From positions 1 to 64,000 of the forward strand of contig JADJQS010000002.1 in the NCBI GenBank assembly GCA_016712635.1: 64,000 nucleotides of DNA, written 5' to 3'. A program made the position numbers and the translations under genes. Each line of letters starts with the position of its first letter. The stretch's first letter is position 1. Shown piece after piece: positions 34,735 to 42,600 of the stretch. This stretch comes from Gammaproteobacteria bacterium (GTDB taxonomy: Bacteria > Pseudomonadota > Gammaproteobacteria > SZUA-140). The notes under the pieces are model-generated. The model was not told the origin of the DNA and searched no databases. It saw only the letters and a program-made list of their open reading frames with translations.

Positions 34735-35058
34735 TTATTTCACCGACAACACACGCACGCCGATCTCATAGGTATCCGGGCCGTCGTCGTGCATCACCGT
34801 CCCCTCATTGCGCACCGGGGCGCTGCGCACCACTTCGACAACGGCGCTCAGCATCGGGATCGAAAGCTGGCCGGGGCCGACCCGCAGCTCGATGGTCGTA
34901 CCGACCTCCAGCCCGTCCGCGGCGATGAACAGCATGCCGCTGGCACTGATATTTTTGATCACGGCGCCGCGGGCGGCCTGCGCGCCTGCAACGCCGTAGC
35001 GGGCATCACAATCGGTCGCGATGCGCGGGAAGCCTCTCTGTTCGGGCGATGTGATCAC
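34735..35058 (-). CDS. PilZ-domain cyclic-di-GMP-binding protein
   Basis: 107 residues, a lone PilZ domain. The RxxxR motif is at residues 8-12 (RGFPR) and the N/DxSxxG motif at 36-41 (NISASG), so c-di-GMP binding is expected. Effector target unknown. The large GGDEF-EAL kinase at the left end of the window is a possible source of its ligand, though far away. Confidence 0.88.
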   Translation of the reverse strand: MITSPEQRGFPRIATDCDARYGVAGAQAARGAVIKNISASGMLFIAADGLEVGTTIELRVGPGQLSIPMLSAVVEVVRSAPVRNEGTVMHDDGPDTYEIGVRVLSVK

Positions 35059-35107
35059 GTCGGCGGCCTCCCCCTTCGCGCCGGCGGGCGCGTTATCCGC
35101 ACCGTGT

Positions 35108-36070
35108 CTAGCGGGTTTCTTCCAGATGGTCCAGATATCGCTCCGCGTCCAGCGCCGCCATGCAACCGGTGCCCGCCGAGGTCACCGCCTGGCGGTACAC
35201 CGAGTCAGCCACGTCGCCGGCGGCGAACACGCCGGGCACGCTCGTCGCGGTGGCATTGCCCATTATACCGCTGTTGACAATGATGTAACCATTGCGCATC
35301 TCCAGCTGTCCCTCGAACAGGCCGGTGTTCGGCTGGTGGCCGATGGCGATGAAGACTCCGTGCACGTCGAGCTCGCGCGTCCCACCGCCCGCCACATCCC
35401 GGATGCGAATGCCGGTCACGCCGGCGTCGTCGCCCAGGACCTCGTCCAGCACCGAATTCCAGTGAATCGCCACGTTGCCGTGTTCCGCCTTGCCGAACAG
35501 CTTGTCCGCCATGATCTTCTCGCAGCGGAACCTGTCGCGCCGGTGGATGACATCGACCCGGGAGGCAATGTTGGAGAGATACAGCGCCTCCTCGACCGCG
35601 GTATTGCCCCCACCGATTACGGCGACGGGTTTGTTGCGGTAGAAGAAGCCATCACAGGTGGCGCAGGCGGACACACCGCGCCCCTTGAAGGCCTCTTCCG
35701 ACGGCATCCCGAGATATTTGGCCGATGCGCCGGTCGCGATTATGAGGGCATCACAGGTGTAGCTGCCGTTGTCGCCCCGGAGCAGGAACGGACGACGTTT
35801 CAGGTCAACCTCGTTGATGTGATCGTGCACGATCTCGGTCTCGAAGCGCTCGGCGTGGCGGCGCATGCGCTCCATCAGCTCGGGCCCCTGGACGCCGTCG
35901 GCATCGGCAGGCCAGTTGTCCACGTCGGTGGTGGTCATCAACTGTCCGCCCTGCTCCAGTCCGGTAACGAGGACCGGACGCAGGTTGGCGCGCGCCGCAT
36001 AGACTGCCGCCGTATAGCCGGCCGGGCCCGAGCCCAGGATCAACAGGCGGCAATGCTTGATTTCGCTCAT
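35108..36070 (-). CDS. trxB: Thioredoxin reductase
   Basis: 320 residues from the ATG at 36068-36070. FAD site LILGSGPAGYTAAVYAAR, redox-active CATC in GVSACATCDGFFYR, NADPH site VIGGGNTAVEEALYL and the late FAD motif GVFAAGDVAD. Reduces thioredoxin with NADPH. In E. coli and Pseudomonas trxB also lies between aat and ftsK. Confidence 0.97.
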   Translation of the reverse strand: MSEIKHCRLLILGSGPAGYTAAVYAARANLRPVLVTGLEQGGQLMTTTDVDNWPADADGVQGPELMERMRRHAERFETEIVHDHINEVDLKRRPFLLRGDNGSYTCDALIIATGASAKYLGMPSEEAFKGRGVSACATCDGFFYRNKPVAVIGGGNTAVEEALYLSNIASRVDVIHRRDRFRCEKIMADKLFGKAEHGNVAIHWNSVLDEVLGDDAGVTGIRIRDVAGGGTRELDVHGVFIAIGHQPNTGLFEGQLEMRNGYIIVNSGIMGNATATSVPGVFAAGDVADSVYRQAVTSAGTGCMAALDAERYLDHLEETR

Positions 36071-36298
36071 AATGTCTCCGTGATATATATGGCCGGACGC
36101 CCGCGGCGACAGATCCATGCATCGGCAACAGCAGACCCTACCGTGGTTGAAGCCGGCCGCTGCGTGACCCACCCCGGATTAGACTGAGAATTGCCCGCAA
36201 AACCCAAACTCCATTACATTATAGTATTAACGCTTCAGCCTGTTTCAACTCGTTGTCGTTTATACGAGTCAACCCGGTCAGGACGACACCACGGCATC

Positions 36299-37366
36299 AT
36301 GCGCATCGGCATCCCCCGCGAGATCAAACCCCTGGAAGGCCGTGTCGGCCTGATACCGGCCGCCGCGCACGAACTGGTGGACCAGGGGCACGAAGTTCTG
36401 GTCGAACAGACGGCCGGTCAACTGAGCGGGTACCCCGACCAGGTCTACCGCGACATCGGCGCGCGCGTCGTAACGGATGCCGCCGCGCTGTACGGCGCGG
36501 CCGATCTGATCATAAAGGTCAAGGAACCCGTCGGTCCCGAACTGCAGTTGCTGCGCAAACACCACCTGCTGTTCAGCTACCTGCACCTGGCCGCCAACCT
36601 GCCGCTGCTGGACAGACTGCGGGAGATCGGCCTCACCGCGGTCGCCTTCGAGACGGTGGAGGACCCGGCCGGCCGCCTGCCCCTGCTGGCGCCGATGAGT
36701 GACATCGCGGGGCGGCTCGCCGTGCAGATCGGCGCCAACCTGCTGCAGCTTCCCGCCGGCGGAAAGGGGCTGCTGCTGGGAGGCCTGCCGGCGGCGGAGC
36801 GCGGACGGGTGGTCATCCTCGGCGGCGGTGTGGTCGGCGGCGCCGCCGCCGAGGTGGCCGCCAACTTCGGGGCGGAGGTCGTGGTATTCGATCGCCGCCG
36901 CGACCGCCTGGAGGCGATGCGCGCGCTCGGCCACAACGTCACCGCCCTCTATCCCTACGCGGATGCGATCCGGCGCGAGGTGGCCCGCGCAGACCTGCTG
37001 ATCGGAGCGATCCTCATCACCGGTGCGCGAGCACCGCACCTGGTGTCGGCGGAGATGGTCCGCACGATGCAGCCCGGCAGCGTCATCATCGACGTCGCCG
37101 TCGACCAGGGCGGCTGCATCGAGACCACCCGGGCGACGAGCTACGCGGATCCGACCTTCGTCTGGGAAGGCATCGTCCATTTCGGCGTCACCAACATGCC
37201 CGGCGCGGTACCCAGAAGCGCCTCCCAGGCGCTCTCCGCCGCACTGCTCCCCTATGCGCTGGCGATCGCCCGCGAGGACTGGCGGCGGCACCCCGAGCTG
37301 TCGCGCGGCATCAATCTGAGCGGCGGGCAGATCACCCATCCGGCACTGCAGCAATATGTGGCATAA
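36299..37366 (+). CDS. ald: Alanine dehydrogenase
   Basis: 355 residues from the ATG giving MRIGIPREIKPLEGRVGLIP; the ORF extends upstream but without similarity. Interconverts alanine and pyruvate plus ammonium with NAD. Lys in LIIKVKEPV, NAD-binding VVILGGGVVGGAAAEVA, and the ending GGQITHPALQ. It occupies the place between trxB and ftsK where E. coli has lrp. About 228 bp separate it from the divergent trxB. Confidence 0.95.
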   Translation: MRIGIPREIKPLEGRVGLIPAAAHELVDQGHEVLVEQTAGQLSGYPDQVYRDIGARVVTDAAALYGAADLIIKVKEPVGPELQLLRKHHLLFSYLHLAANLPLLDRLREIGLTAVAFETVEDPAGRLPLLAPMSDIAGRLAVQIGANLLQLPAGGKGLLLGGLPAAERGRVVILGGGVVGGAAAEVAANFGAEVVVFDRRRDRLEAMRALGHNVTALYPYADAIRREVARADLLIGAILITGARAPHLVSAEMVRTMQPGSVIIDVAVDQGGCIETTRATSYADPTFVWEGIVHFGVTNMPGAVPRSASQALSAALLPYALAIAREDWRRHPELSRGINLSGGQITHPALQQYVA

Positions 37367-37415
37367 TCTGCCCTTCACCGAAACCCGACGCCCCGCTGCG
37401 GGCCGCACATCCTGA

Positions 37416-39725
37416 ATGGCACAGGCAACACGCAAGAACGCAAAGACGACCGCCGCCGCGGAAACGCATCATCACCACGGCCTGAGAGAGGGCGCGCTGT
37501 TCGTCCTGGGCGCGATTGCGATCTACCTGCTGCTCTCGCTCGCCACCTACAGCAACGATGATCCGGGCGTATCCTACAGCCCGATCAACCCTGACAGAGT
37601 CGCCAACGCGGGCGGGTTCGTCGGCGCCTGGCTGGCGTCCGCGCTGCTGCACGGTTTCGGCTATTTCGCCTACCTGTTTCCCATACTCATCGCCTACGGC
37701 GGCTGGCTGCTGTACCGCGGACTGCCGGACCGGGACTCCCCTTTCGCCATGCGGAGCTATATCCTCACCGGCATCGGTTTCGTCCTGACCATCCTCGCCG
37801 GGGACGGTATCGCCACCCTGCATTTCGGCTCCGCACAGGAGGCCTACCCGACGGACTCCGGTCCCGGCGGCATCCTCGGCAGCGTGCTGAGTGGCAGCCT
37901 GATCGCCCCATTCAGCTTCATCGGCACCACCCTGTTCCTGCTGGCGCTGTTCATGACCGGCATCACGCTGGCAACCGGGCTGTCCTGGTTCGCCCTGATG
38001 GATCGACTCGGCGCAGCTGCGATGGGCGTGGCAGGGCGGCTGCAGGACTACATTGCCGAGCGGCGGGAAGAGAACACGGTGCGCCAGCTGCGCCTGCATC
38101 GCTCCGAAGCGGTCAAGGAAGAACAGGAATTGAAGAAGACGCGCGTGCCGCCGCGCATCGAACCGGTGATCAAGCAGATCGAGATCAGCGAACGCGTCGA
38201 GAAGGAGCGTCAGGTACCCCTGTTCACCGCGCCGGCCAACGGCGAGCTGCCGCCCCTGTCTCTGCTCGACCCGGCCGAGCCGTCGCAGCACGCGCTCTCC
38301 ACCGCCACCCTGGAGGCGATGTCGCGCCAGGTTGAGATGAAGCTGCAGGACTTCGGCATCGAGGCCCAGGTGGTCGCCGTCAACCCCGGCCCGGTCATCA
38401 CGCGTTTCGAACTGCAGCCGGCGCCCGGCGTCAAGGTCAGCCAGATCAGCAACCTGTCCAAGGACCTGGCGCGCGCCCTGTCCACAGTGAGCGTGCGCAT
38501 CGTCGATGTGATCCCGGGAAAATCGGTGATCGGACTCGAGATCCCGAACGAGCACCGCGAGATCGTGCGCCTGAGCGAGATCCTGCAGTCCAAGCAGTAC
38601 GACGAGGCCGCTTCGCCGCTGTCGCTCGGCCTGGGCAAGGACATCAGCGGCAACCCCGTGGTGGTCGATCTCGCCAGGATGCCCCACCTGCTCATCGCCG
38701 GCACGACCGGCTCGGGCAAATCGGTCGCCGTCAACGCCATGATCCTCAGCATGCTCTACAATGCCTCGCCGAGCGAGATGCGCATGATCATGATCGACCC
38801 CAAGATGCTGGAGCTCTCCATCTATGAGGGCATCCCGCACCTGCTCGCCCCGGTGGTGACCGACATGAAGGAGGCGTCGAGCGCCCTGCGCTGGTGCGTG
38901 GGCGAGATGGACCGCCGCTACGCGCTGATGGCGCACCTCGGCGTGCGCAATATCGCCAATTACAACCGCAAGGTCGCCGCGGCGATCGAGGAAAACCAGC
39001 CGCTGCCCGACCCCTTCGCCAAGGTACCGGAAGGCCAGCCGCCGGCCACCCTGCAGCCGATCCCCTACATCGTGGTGATGATCGACGAGCTGGCCGACAT
39101 GATGATGGTCGTCGGCAAGAAGGTCGAGCAGCTGATCGCGCGCCTGGCGCAGAAGGCGCGCGCCTCGGGCATCCACCTGGTGCTCGCCACGCAGCGGCCG
39201 TCGGTGGACGTCATCACCGGCCTGATCAAGGCCAATATCCCCACCCGCATCGCGTTCCAGGTGTCGTCCAAGATCGATTCGCGAACCATCCTCGACCAGA
39301 TGGGCGCGGAGTCCCTGCTCGGCCACGGCGACATGCTGTACCTGCCGCCCGGCACCAGCGTGCCGACGCGCGTGCACGGCGCCTTCGTCGACGACCACGA
39401 GGTGCACAAGGTGGTCGACTTCCTGAAGAAATCCGGCGAGCCTGAATATCTCGACGAGCTGCTGCGCACTGCGGACGCCGACGGCGAAGGGGGCAACGGC
39501 TACGGCGACGAGGACAGCGGGGAAACCGACGCCCTCTACGACCAGGCCGTGCGCATCGTCACCGAGACCCGCAAGGCCTCGATTTCGGGCGTGCAGCGCC
39601 GGCTCAAGATCGGCTACAACCGCGCCGCGCGCATGGTGGAAGAGATGGAAAAAGCCGGCATCGTGGGCCCGCTCGAGTCCAACGGCAGCCGCGAAGTGAT
39701 CGCCCCTCCGCCGCCTGCGGACTAG
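37416..39725 (+). CDS. ftsK: DNA translocase FtsK
   Basis: 769 residues. Four TM helices in the first 200 residues, a short linker, the alpha-beta RecA-like motor with Walker A GTTGSGKSVA (about 429-438) and Walker B VVMIDELADMM (about 553), and the C-terminal gamma winged-helix domain (from DALYDQAVRIV) that reads KOPS. It lacks the long linker of E. coli FtsK, as in many bacteria. Coordinates division with dimer resolution at dif. First gene of ftsK-lolA-rarA-crcB. Confidence 0.97.
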   Translation: MAQATRKNAKTTAAAETHHHHGLREGALFVLGAIAIYLLLSLATYSNDDPGVSYSPINPDRVANAGGFVGAWLASALLHGFGYFAYLFPILIAYGGWLLYRGLPDRDSPFAMRSYILTGIGFVLTILAGDGIATLHFGSAQEAYPTDSGPGGILGSVLSGSLIAPFSFIGTTLFLLALFMTGITLATGLSWFALMDRLGAAAMGVAGRLQDYIAERREENTVRQLRLHRSEAVKEEQELKKTRVPPRIEPVIKQIEISERVEKERQVPLFTAPANGELPPLSLLDPAEPSQHALSTATLEAMSRQVEMKLQDFGIEAQVVAVNPGPVITRFELQPAPGVKVSQISNLSKDLARALSTVSVRIVDVIPGKSVIGLEIPNEHREIVRLSEILQSKQYDEAASPLSLGLGKDISGNPVVVDLARMPHLLIAGTTGSGKSVAVNAMILSMLYNASPSEMRMIMIDPKMLELSIYEGIPHLLAPVVTDMKEASSALRWCVGEMDRRYALMAHLGVRNIANYNRKVAAAIEENQPLPDPFAKVPEGQPPATLQPIPYIVVMIDELADMMMVVGKKVEQLIARLAQKARASGIHLVLATQRPSVDVITGLIKANIPTRIAFQVSSKIDSRTILDQMGAESLLGHGDMLYLPPGTSVPTRVHGAFVDDHEVHKVVDFLKKSGEPEYLDELLRTADADGEGGNGYGDEDSGETDALYDQAVRIVTETRKASISGVQRRLKIGYNRAARMVEEMEKAGIVGPLESNGSREVIAPPPPAD

Positions 39726-39736
39726 TCGCGCCCGCC

Positions 39737-40405
39737 ATGACCGTACTCCCTCCGCGTTATCGAGCCGGCCGCACGCCCTGGCGGAAGCTCGCCAGCGCCG
39801 CGCTGCTGGCCTGCGCCGCCCTGCTCCCGCAGTATGCCGCGGCCGGCGTCGGCCTGGAACGCCTCGACCGCTTCTTCTCCGGACTCAGGTCCCTGGCCAC
39901 GGATTTTGACCAGACCGTCAGCGACAGCGCGCAGAGGCCGACCCAGCACGCGCGCGGAAGACTGCAGATCCTGCGTCCCGGCCGCTTCCGCTGGACCTAC
40001 GAGGAACCCTACGAGCAGACCATCGTCACCGATGGCGCCAGGCTCTGGGTATACGATCCCGATCTCGCCCAGGTCACGATCTCGAAACTCGACGCCTCCA
40101 TCGGCAACACCCCGGCGATGCTGCTCAGCACCGAACAACCGCTCGACGACCTGTTCCTGATCACCGAACTGCCGGCGCAGGACGGCATCGCCTGGGTGCA
40201 GCTCGACCCGAGGCAGGAGGACGCCAATTTCACCCGCATCCGCCTCGCTTTCGACCGGGACACGCTCCACGCCATGGAGATCGTCGACGGCTTCGGCCAG
40301 ACCATGCAGATCCGCTTCATCGGATTGCGGCGCAATCCCGCGATGGAGCCGGACGGGTTCGAGTTCATCCCGCCGGCCGGCGTGGACATCGTCGGCGACG
40401 ACTGA
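39737..40405 (+). CDS. lolA: Outer-membrane lipoprotein carrier protein LolA
   Basis: 222 residues with a signal peptide (core about 18-32, cleavage near QYAAAG). LRSLATDFDQTVSD, GRLQILRPGRFRWTYEEPYEQTIVTDG and VYDPDLAQVTI are typical LolA strands forming the lipoprotein-binding half-barrel. It carries lipoproteins across the periplasm from LolCDE to LolB. Eleven bp after ftsK, as in other gammaproteobacteria. Confidence 0.96.
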   Translation: MTVLPPRYRAGRTPWRKLASAALLACAALLPQYAAAGVGLERLDRFFSGLRSLATDFDQTVSDSAQRPTQHARGRLQILRPGRFRWTYEEPYEQTIVTDGARLWVYDPDLAQVTISKLDASIGNTPAMLLSTEQPLDDLFLITELPAQDGIAWVQLDPRQEDANFTRIRLAFDRDTLHAMEIVDGFGQTMQIRFIGLRRNPAMEPDGFEFIPPAGVDIVGDD

Positions 40406-40459
40406 ACGAAGCGTCGCCTGCCGGCGAATCCGCGCGCATCCGCCGTCCCGTCTACCGCA

Positions 40460-41791
40460 ATGGACAATGAGGCAATAAAACCGGAGTCCGGCTTCCAGCC
40501 GCTGGCCGACCGCATGCGTCCGCGCTCGCTGGACGACGTGGCCGGGCAGGATCACCTGCTCGCGCCGGGCAAGCCGCTGCGCAGCGCACTCGAGGCCGGC
40601 CGCCTGCACTCCATGATCCTGTGGGGACCGCCCGGCACCGGCAAGACCACGCTCGCGCGCCTCATGGCGGCGCGCGCCGATGCGCCTTTCATCAGCCTGT
40701 CGGCGGTATTCGCCGGCGTCAAGGACATCCGCGCCGCCGTCGCCGACGCGGAGCGTACCCTGCGCGAACAGGGACAGCGCACCGTCCTGTTCATCGACGA
40801 GGTGCACCGCTTCAACAAGGCGCAGCAGGATGCGCTGCTGCACCACGTCGAGGACGGCACCTTCATCCTCGTCGGCGCCACCACCGAGAATCCATCCTTC
40901 GAACTCAACAACGCGTTGCTGTCGCGCGCCCGCGTCTACGTGCTGAAGGGCGTCGACGCGGCGGCGCTGCGCCGCATCATCGACCGCGCACTGGCCGACG
41001 AGGCCCGCGGGCTCGGCGGTTTGCAGCTGGAAATGGCGGCCGAACAGCGCGATCGCCTGGCGCAGGCGGCGGATGGCGACGCCCGCCGCGCGCTCAACCT
41101 GCTCGAGATCCTCTCCGACCTCGTTCCCGAGCACGATGGACGCAGGATCGTCAGCGACACGCTGGTAAACGAGGTGATCGCAGGCGGCACGCGGCGCTTC
41201 GACAAGGGCGGCGAGATCTTCTACGACCAGATCTCGGCGCTGCACAAGTCGGTGCGCGGCTCCGCGCCCGACGCCGCACTGTACTGGCTGTGCCGCATGC
41301 TGGACGGGGGCTGCGATCCGCGCTACATTTCCCGGCGCGTCGTGCGCATGGCGAGCGAGGATATCGGCAACGCCGACCCGCGCGCGCTCGCGCTGGCAAT
41401 GAACGCATGGGACGTGCAGGAGCGGCTCGGCAGCCCGGAGGGCGAGCTGGCGCTGGCGCAGGCGGTGGTCTACCTCGCCTGTGCCGCCAAGAGCAACGCG
41501 GTCTATGCCGCGTACAACGCCGCGCTGCGGGACGCGCAGCGTCACGGTTCACTCGAGGTGCCGCTGCCGCTGCGCAACGCGCCCACCGCGCTGATGAAGG
41601 AGCTGGATTATGGCAGGGACTATCGCTACGCCCACGACGAGGCGGAAGGTTACGCGGCCGGCGAAAACTATTTCCCCGACGGAATGGGGCGGCCGGTGTA
41701 CTACCGGCCGGTGCCGCGCGGCCTGGAGACGAAGATCGCGGAAAAATTGGCCCACCTGCGCGAACTGGACAAGAAGCATGAGAAATCCTGA
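40460..41791 (+). CDS. rarA: Replication-associated recombination protein RarA (MgsA)
   Basis: 443 residues. AAA+ clamp-loader-like ATPase: Walker A WGPPGTGKTTLAR, Walker B LFIDEVHRFNKAQQDALL, sensor GATTENPSFE, and the C-terminal tetramerisation region EIFYDQISALHKSVRGS. Acts at stalled replication forks. Between lolA and crcB on the same strand. Confidence 0.96.
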   Translation: MDNEAIKPESGFQPLADRMRPRSLDDVAGQDHLLAPGKPLRSALEAGRLHSMILWGPPGTGKTTLARLMAARADAPFISLSAVFAGVKDIRAAVADAERTLREQGQRTVLFIDEVHRFNKAQQDALLHHVEDGTFILVGATTENPSFELNNALLSRARVYVLKGVDAAALRRIIDRALADEARGLGGLQLEMAAEQRDRLAQAADGDARRALNLLEILSDLVPEHDGRRIVSDTLVNEVIAGGTRRFDKGGEIFYDQISALHKSVRGSAPDAALYWLCRMLDGGCDPRYISRRVVRMASEDIGNADPRALALAMNAWDVQERLGSPEGELALAQAVVYLACAAKSNAVYAAYNAALRDAQRHGSLEVPLPLRNAPTALMKELDYGRDYRYAHDEAEGYAAGENYFPDGMGRPVYYRPVPRGLETKIAEKLAHLRELDKKHEKS

Positions 41792-41815
41792 TCGCCGCCA
41801 TCACGAGGCGCGGCC

Positions 41816-42190
41816 ATGACCCAGGTACTGGTGATCGCGCTCGGCGGCGCCGCCGGTTCCGTGTTCCGTTACTGGACCTCGCTCGGCGCCCATCACCTGT
41901 TCGGACGCGGCTTTCCCTACGGCACGCTGGCGGTCAACGTGCTGGGCTCGCTGGCGATCGGCCTGCTCTACGTGCTGCTGGTGGAACGCGGCAGCCTGGG
42001 ACCCGAATGGCGCGCCGCCCTGATCACCGGATTCCTCGGCGGCTTCACCACCTTCTCCGCCTTTTCGCTTGAAACCCTGCTCCTGTTTGAACAGGCCGAA
42101 CACCTCAAGGCCATCCTCAACATCGGCGCGAGCGTCCTGCTGTGCCTGGCCGCCGCGCTGGTCGGGCTCTACGCCGGGAGGCAGTTGTGA
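41816..42190 (+). CDS. crcB: Fluoride ion channel CrcB (Fluc)
   Basis: 124 residues, four TM helices. Conserved GGAAGSVFRYW, GTLAVNVLGSLAIGLL with the pore Asn, and GFLGGFTTFSAFSLE with the Phe box and Ser/Thr track. Exports fluoride as a dual-topology dimer. No fluoride riboswitch was recognised in the 24-bp gap after rarA, so it probably rides on the rarA transcript. Confidence 0.95.
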   Translation: MTQVLVIALGGAAGSVFRYWTSLGAHHLFGRGFPYGTLAVNVLGSLAIGLLYVLLVERGSLGPEWRAALITGFLGGFTTFSAFSLETLLLFEQAEHLKAILNIGASVLLCLAAALVGLYAGRQL

Positions 42191-42240
42191 ACTCGATCGA
42201 AGTGACCGTGGTCCGGATCTGTCTCATCGTTATGTTTAAT

Positions 42241-42306
42241 GGGTGATAAAGCAGTTGCAGGCGGACGGGCTCGTCAAAACAGGTATCACTCATCACCCTT
42301 CACTCG
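42241..42306. repeat. GGGTGAT...ATCACCC inverted repeat
   Basis: GGGTGAT (42241-42247) and ATCACTCATCACCC (42285-42298) are inverted relative to each other, with further TCACTC at 42300-42305. It lies between crcB and the small membrane-protein gene and resembles the 17407-17465 repeat. Possible degenerate heptamer element. Confidence 0.45.
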
Positions 42307-42322
42307 TTAGCAGGAGCAGTTC

Positions 42323-42523
42323 ATGGGTACGTTCAAAAGCTTAATCCTCGGTATCGTCACAGGCCTGATCGTCGGCCTCTGGTTCGGCGTCAACATCGGC
42401 AAGGGACGCGACTTCTACGCCAATCCGTTCGCCGGCAAAGACCTGACCGGAGATTTGATGGAATCCAGCGGCGAGATGCTGGAGAAGGGCGGGAAAGCAT
42501 TAAAGGATATGAATAAAGATTAG
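42323..42523 (+). CDS. Small single-TM protein (YtxH-like)
   Basis: 66 residues. Start preceded by CAGGAGCAG. One TM helix (about 5-25, LILGIVTGLIVGLWFGVNIG) with Gly spacing, followed by a charged amphipathic tail rich in Lys/Glu. The layout resembles YtxH-like small proteins, whose function is not known. The gene ends just before a degenerate heptamer element. Confidence 0.6.
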   Translation: MGTFKSLILGIVTGLIVGLWFGVNIGKGRDFYANPFAGKDLTGDLMESSGEMLEKGGKALKDMNKD

Positions 42524-42600
42524 TAAGGAGTCAGGGGGAGGCGCAAGGAGGTAAGGACGATATATTATCGCCTCACCCCTCACGCCTAACGCCTCACTTG
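42524..42600. repeat. Degenerate heptamer element, copy C (no core)
   Basis: The left part has decayed units (GAGTCAG, GGAGGCGC, GGAGGTAAGG). The right part, 42570-42597, has CCTCAC, CCCTCAC, GCCTAAC and GCCTCAC, matching the right arm of copies A and B. The middle is only GACGATATATTAT. It sits between the convergent small-protein gene and mutL. Confidence 0.75.

Noticed and set aside
37332..39407. 691-residue minus-strand frame opposite ftsK, and similar long antisense frames opposite rarA (39722-41545) and queG/nnrD
   Set aside because: High GC leaves few stops in the antisense frame; the sense genes are conserved full-length proteins and the antisense products have low-complexity His/Arg/Asp-rich composition.
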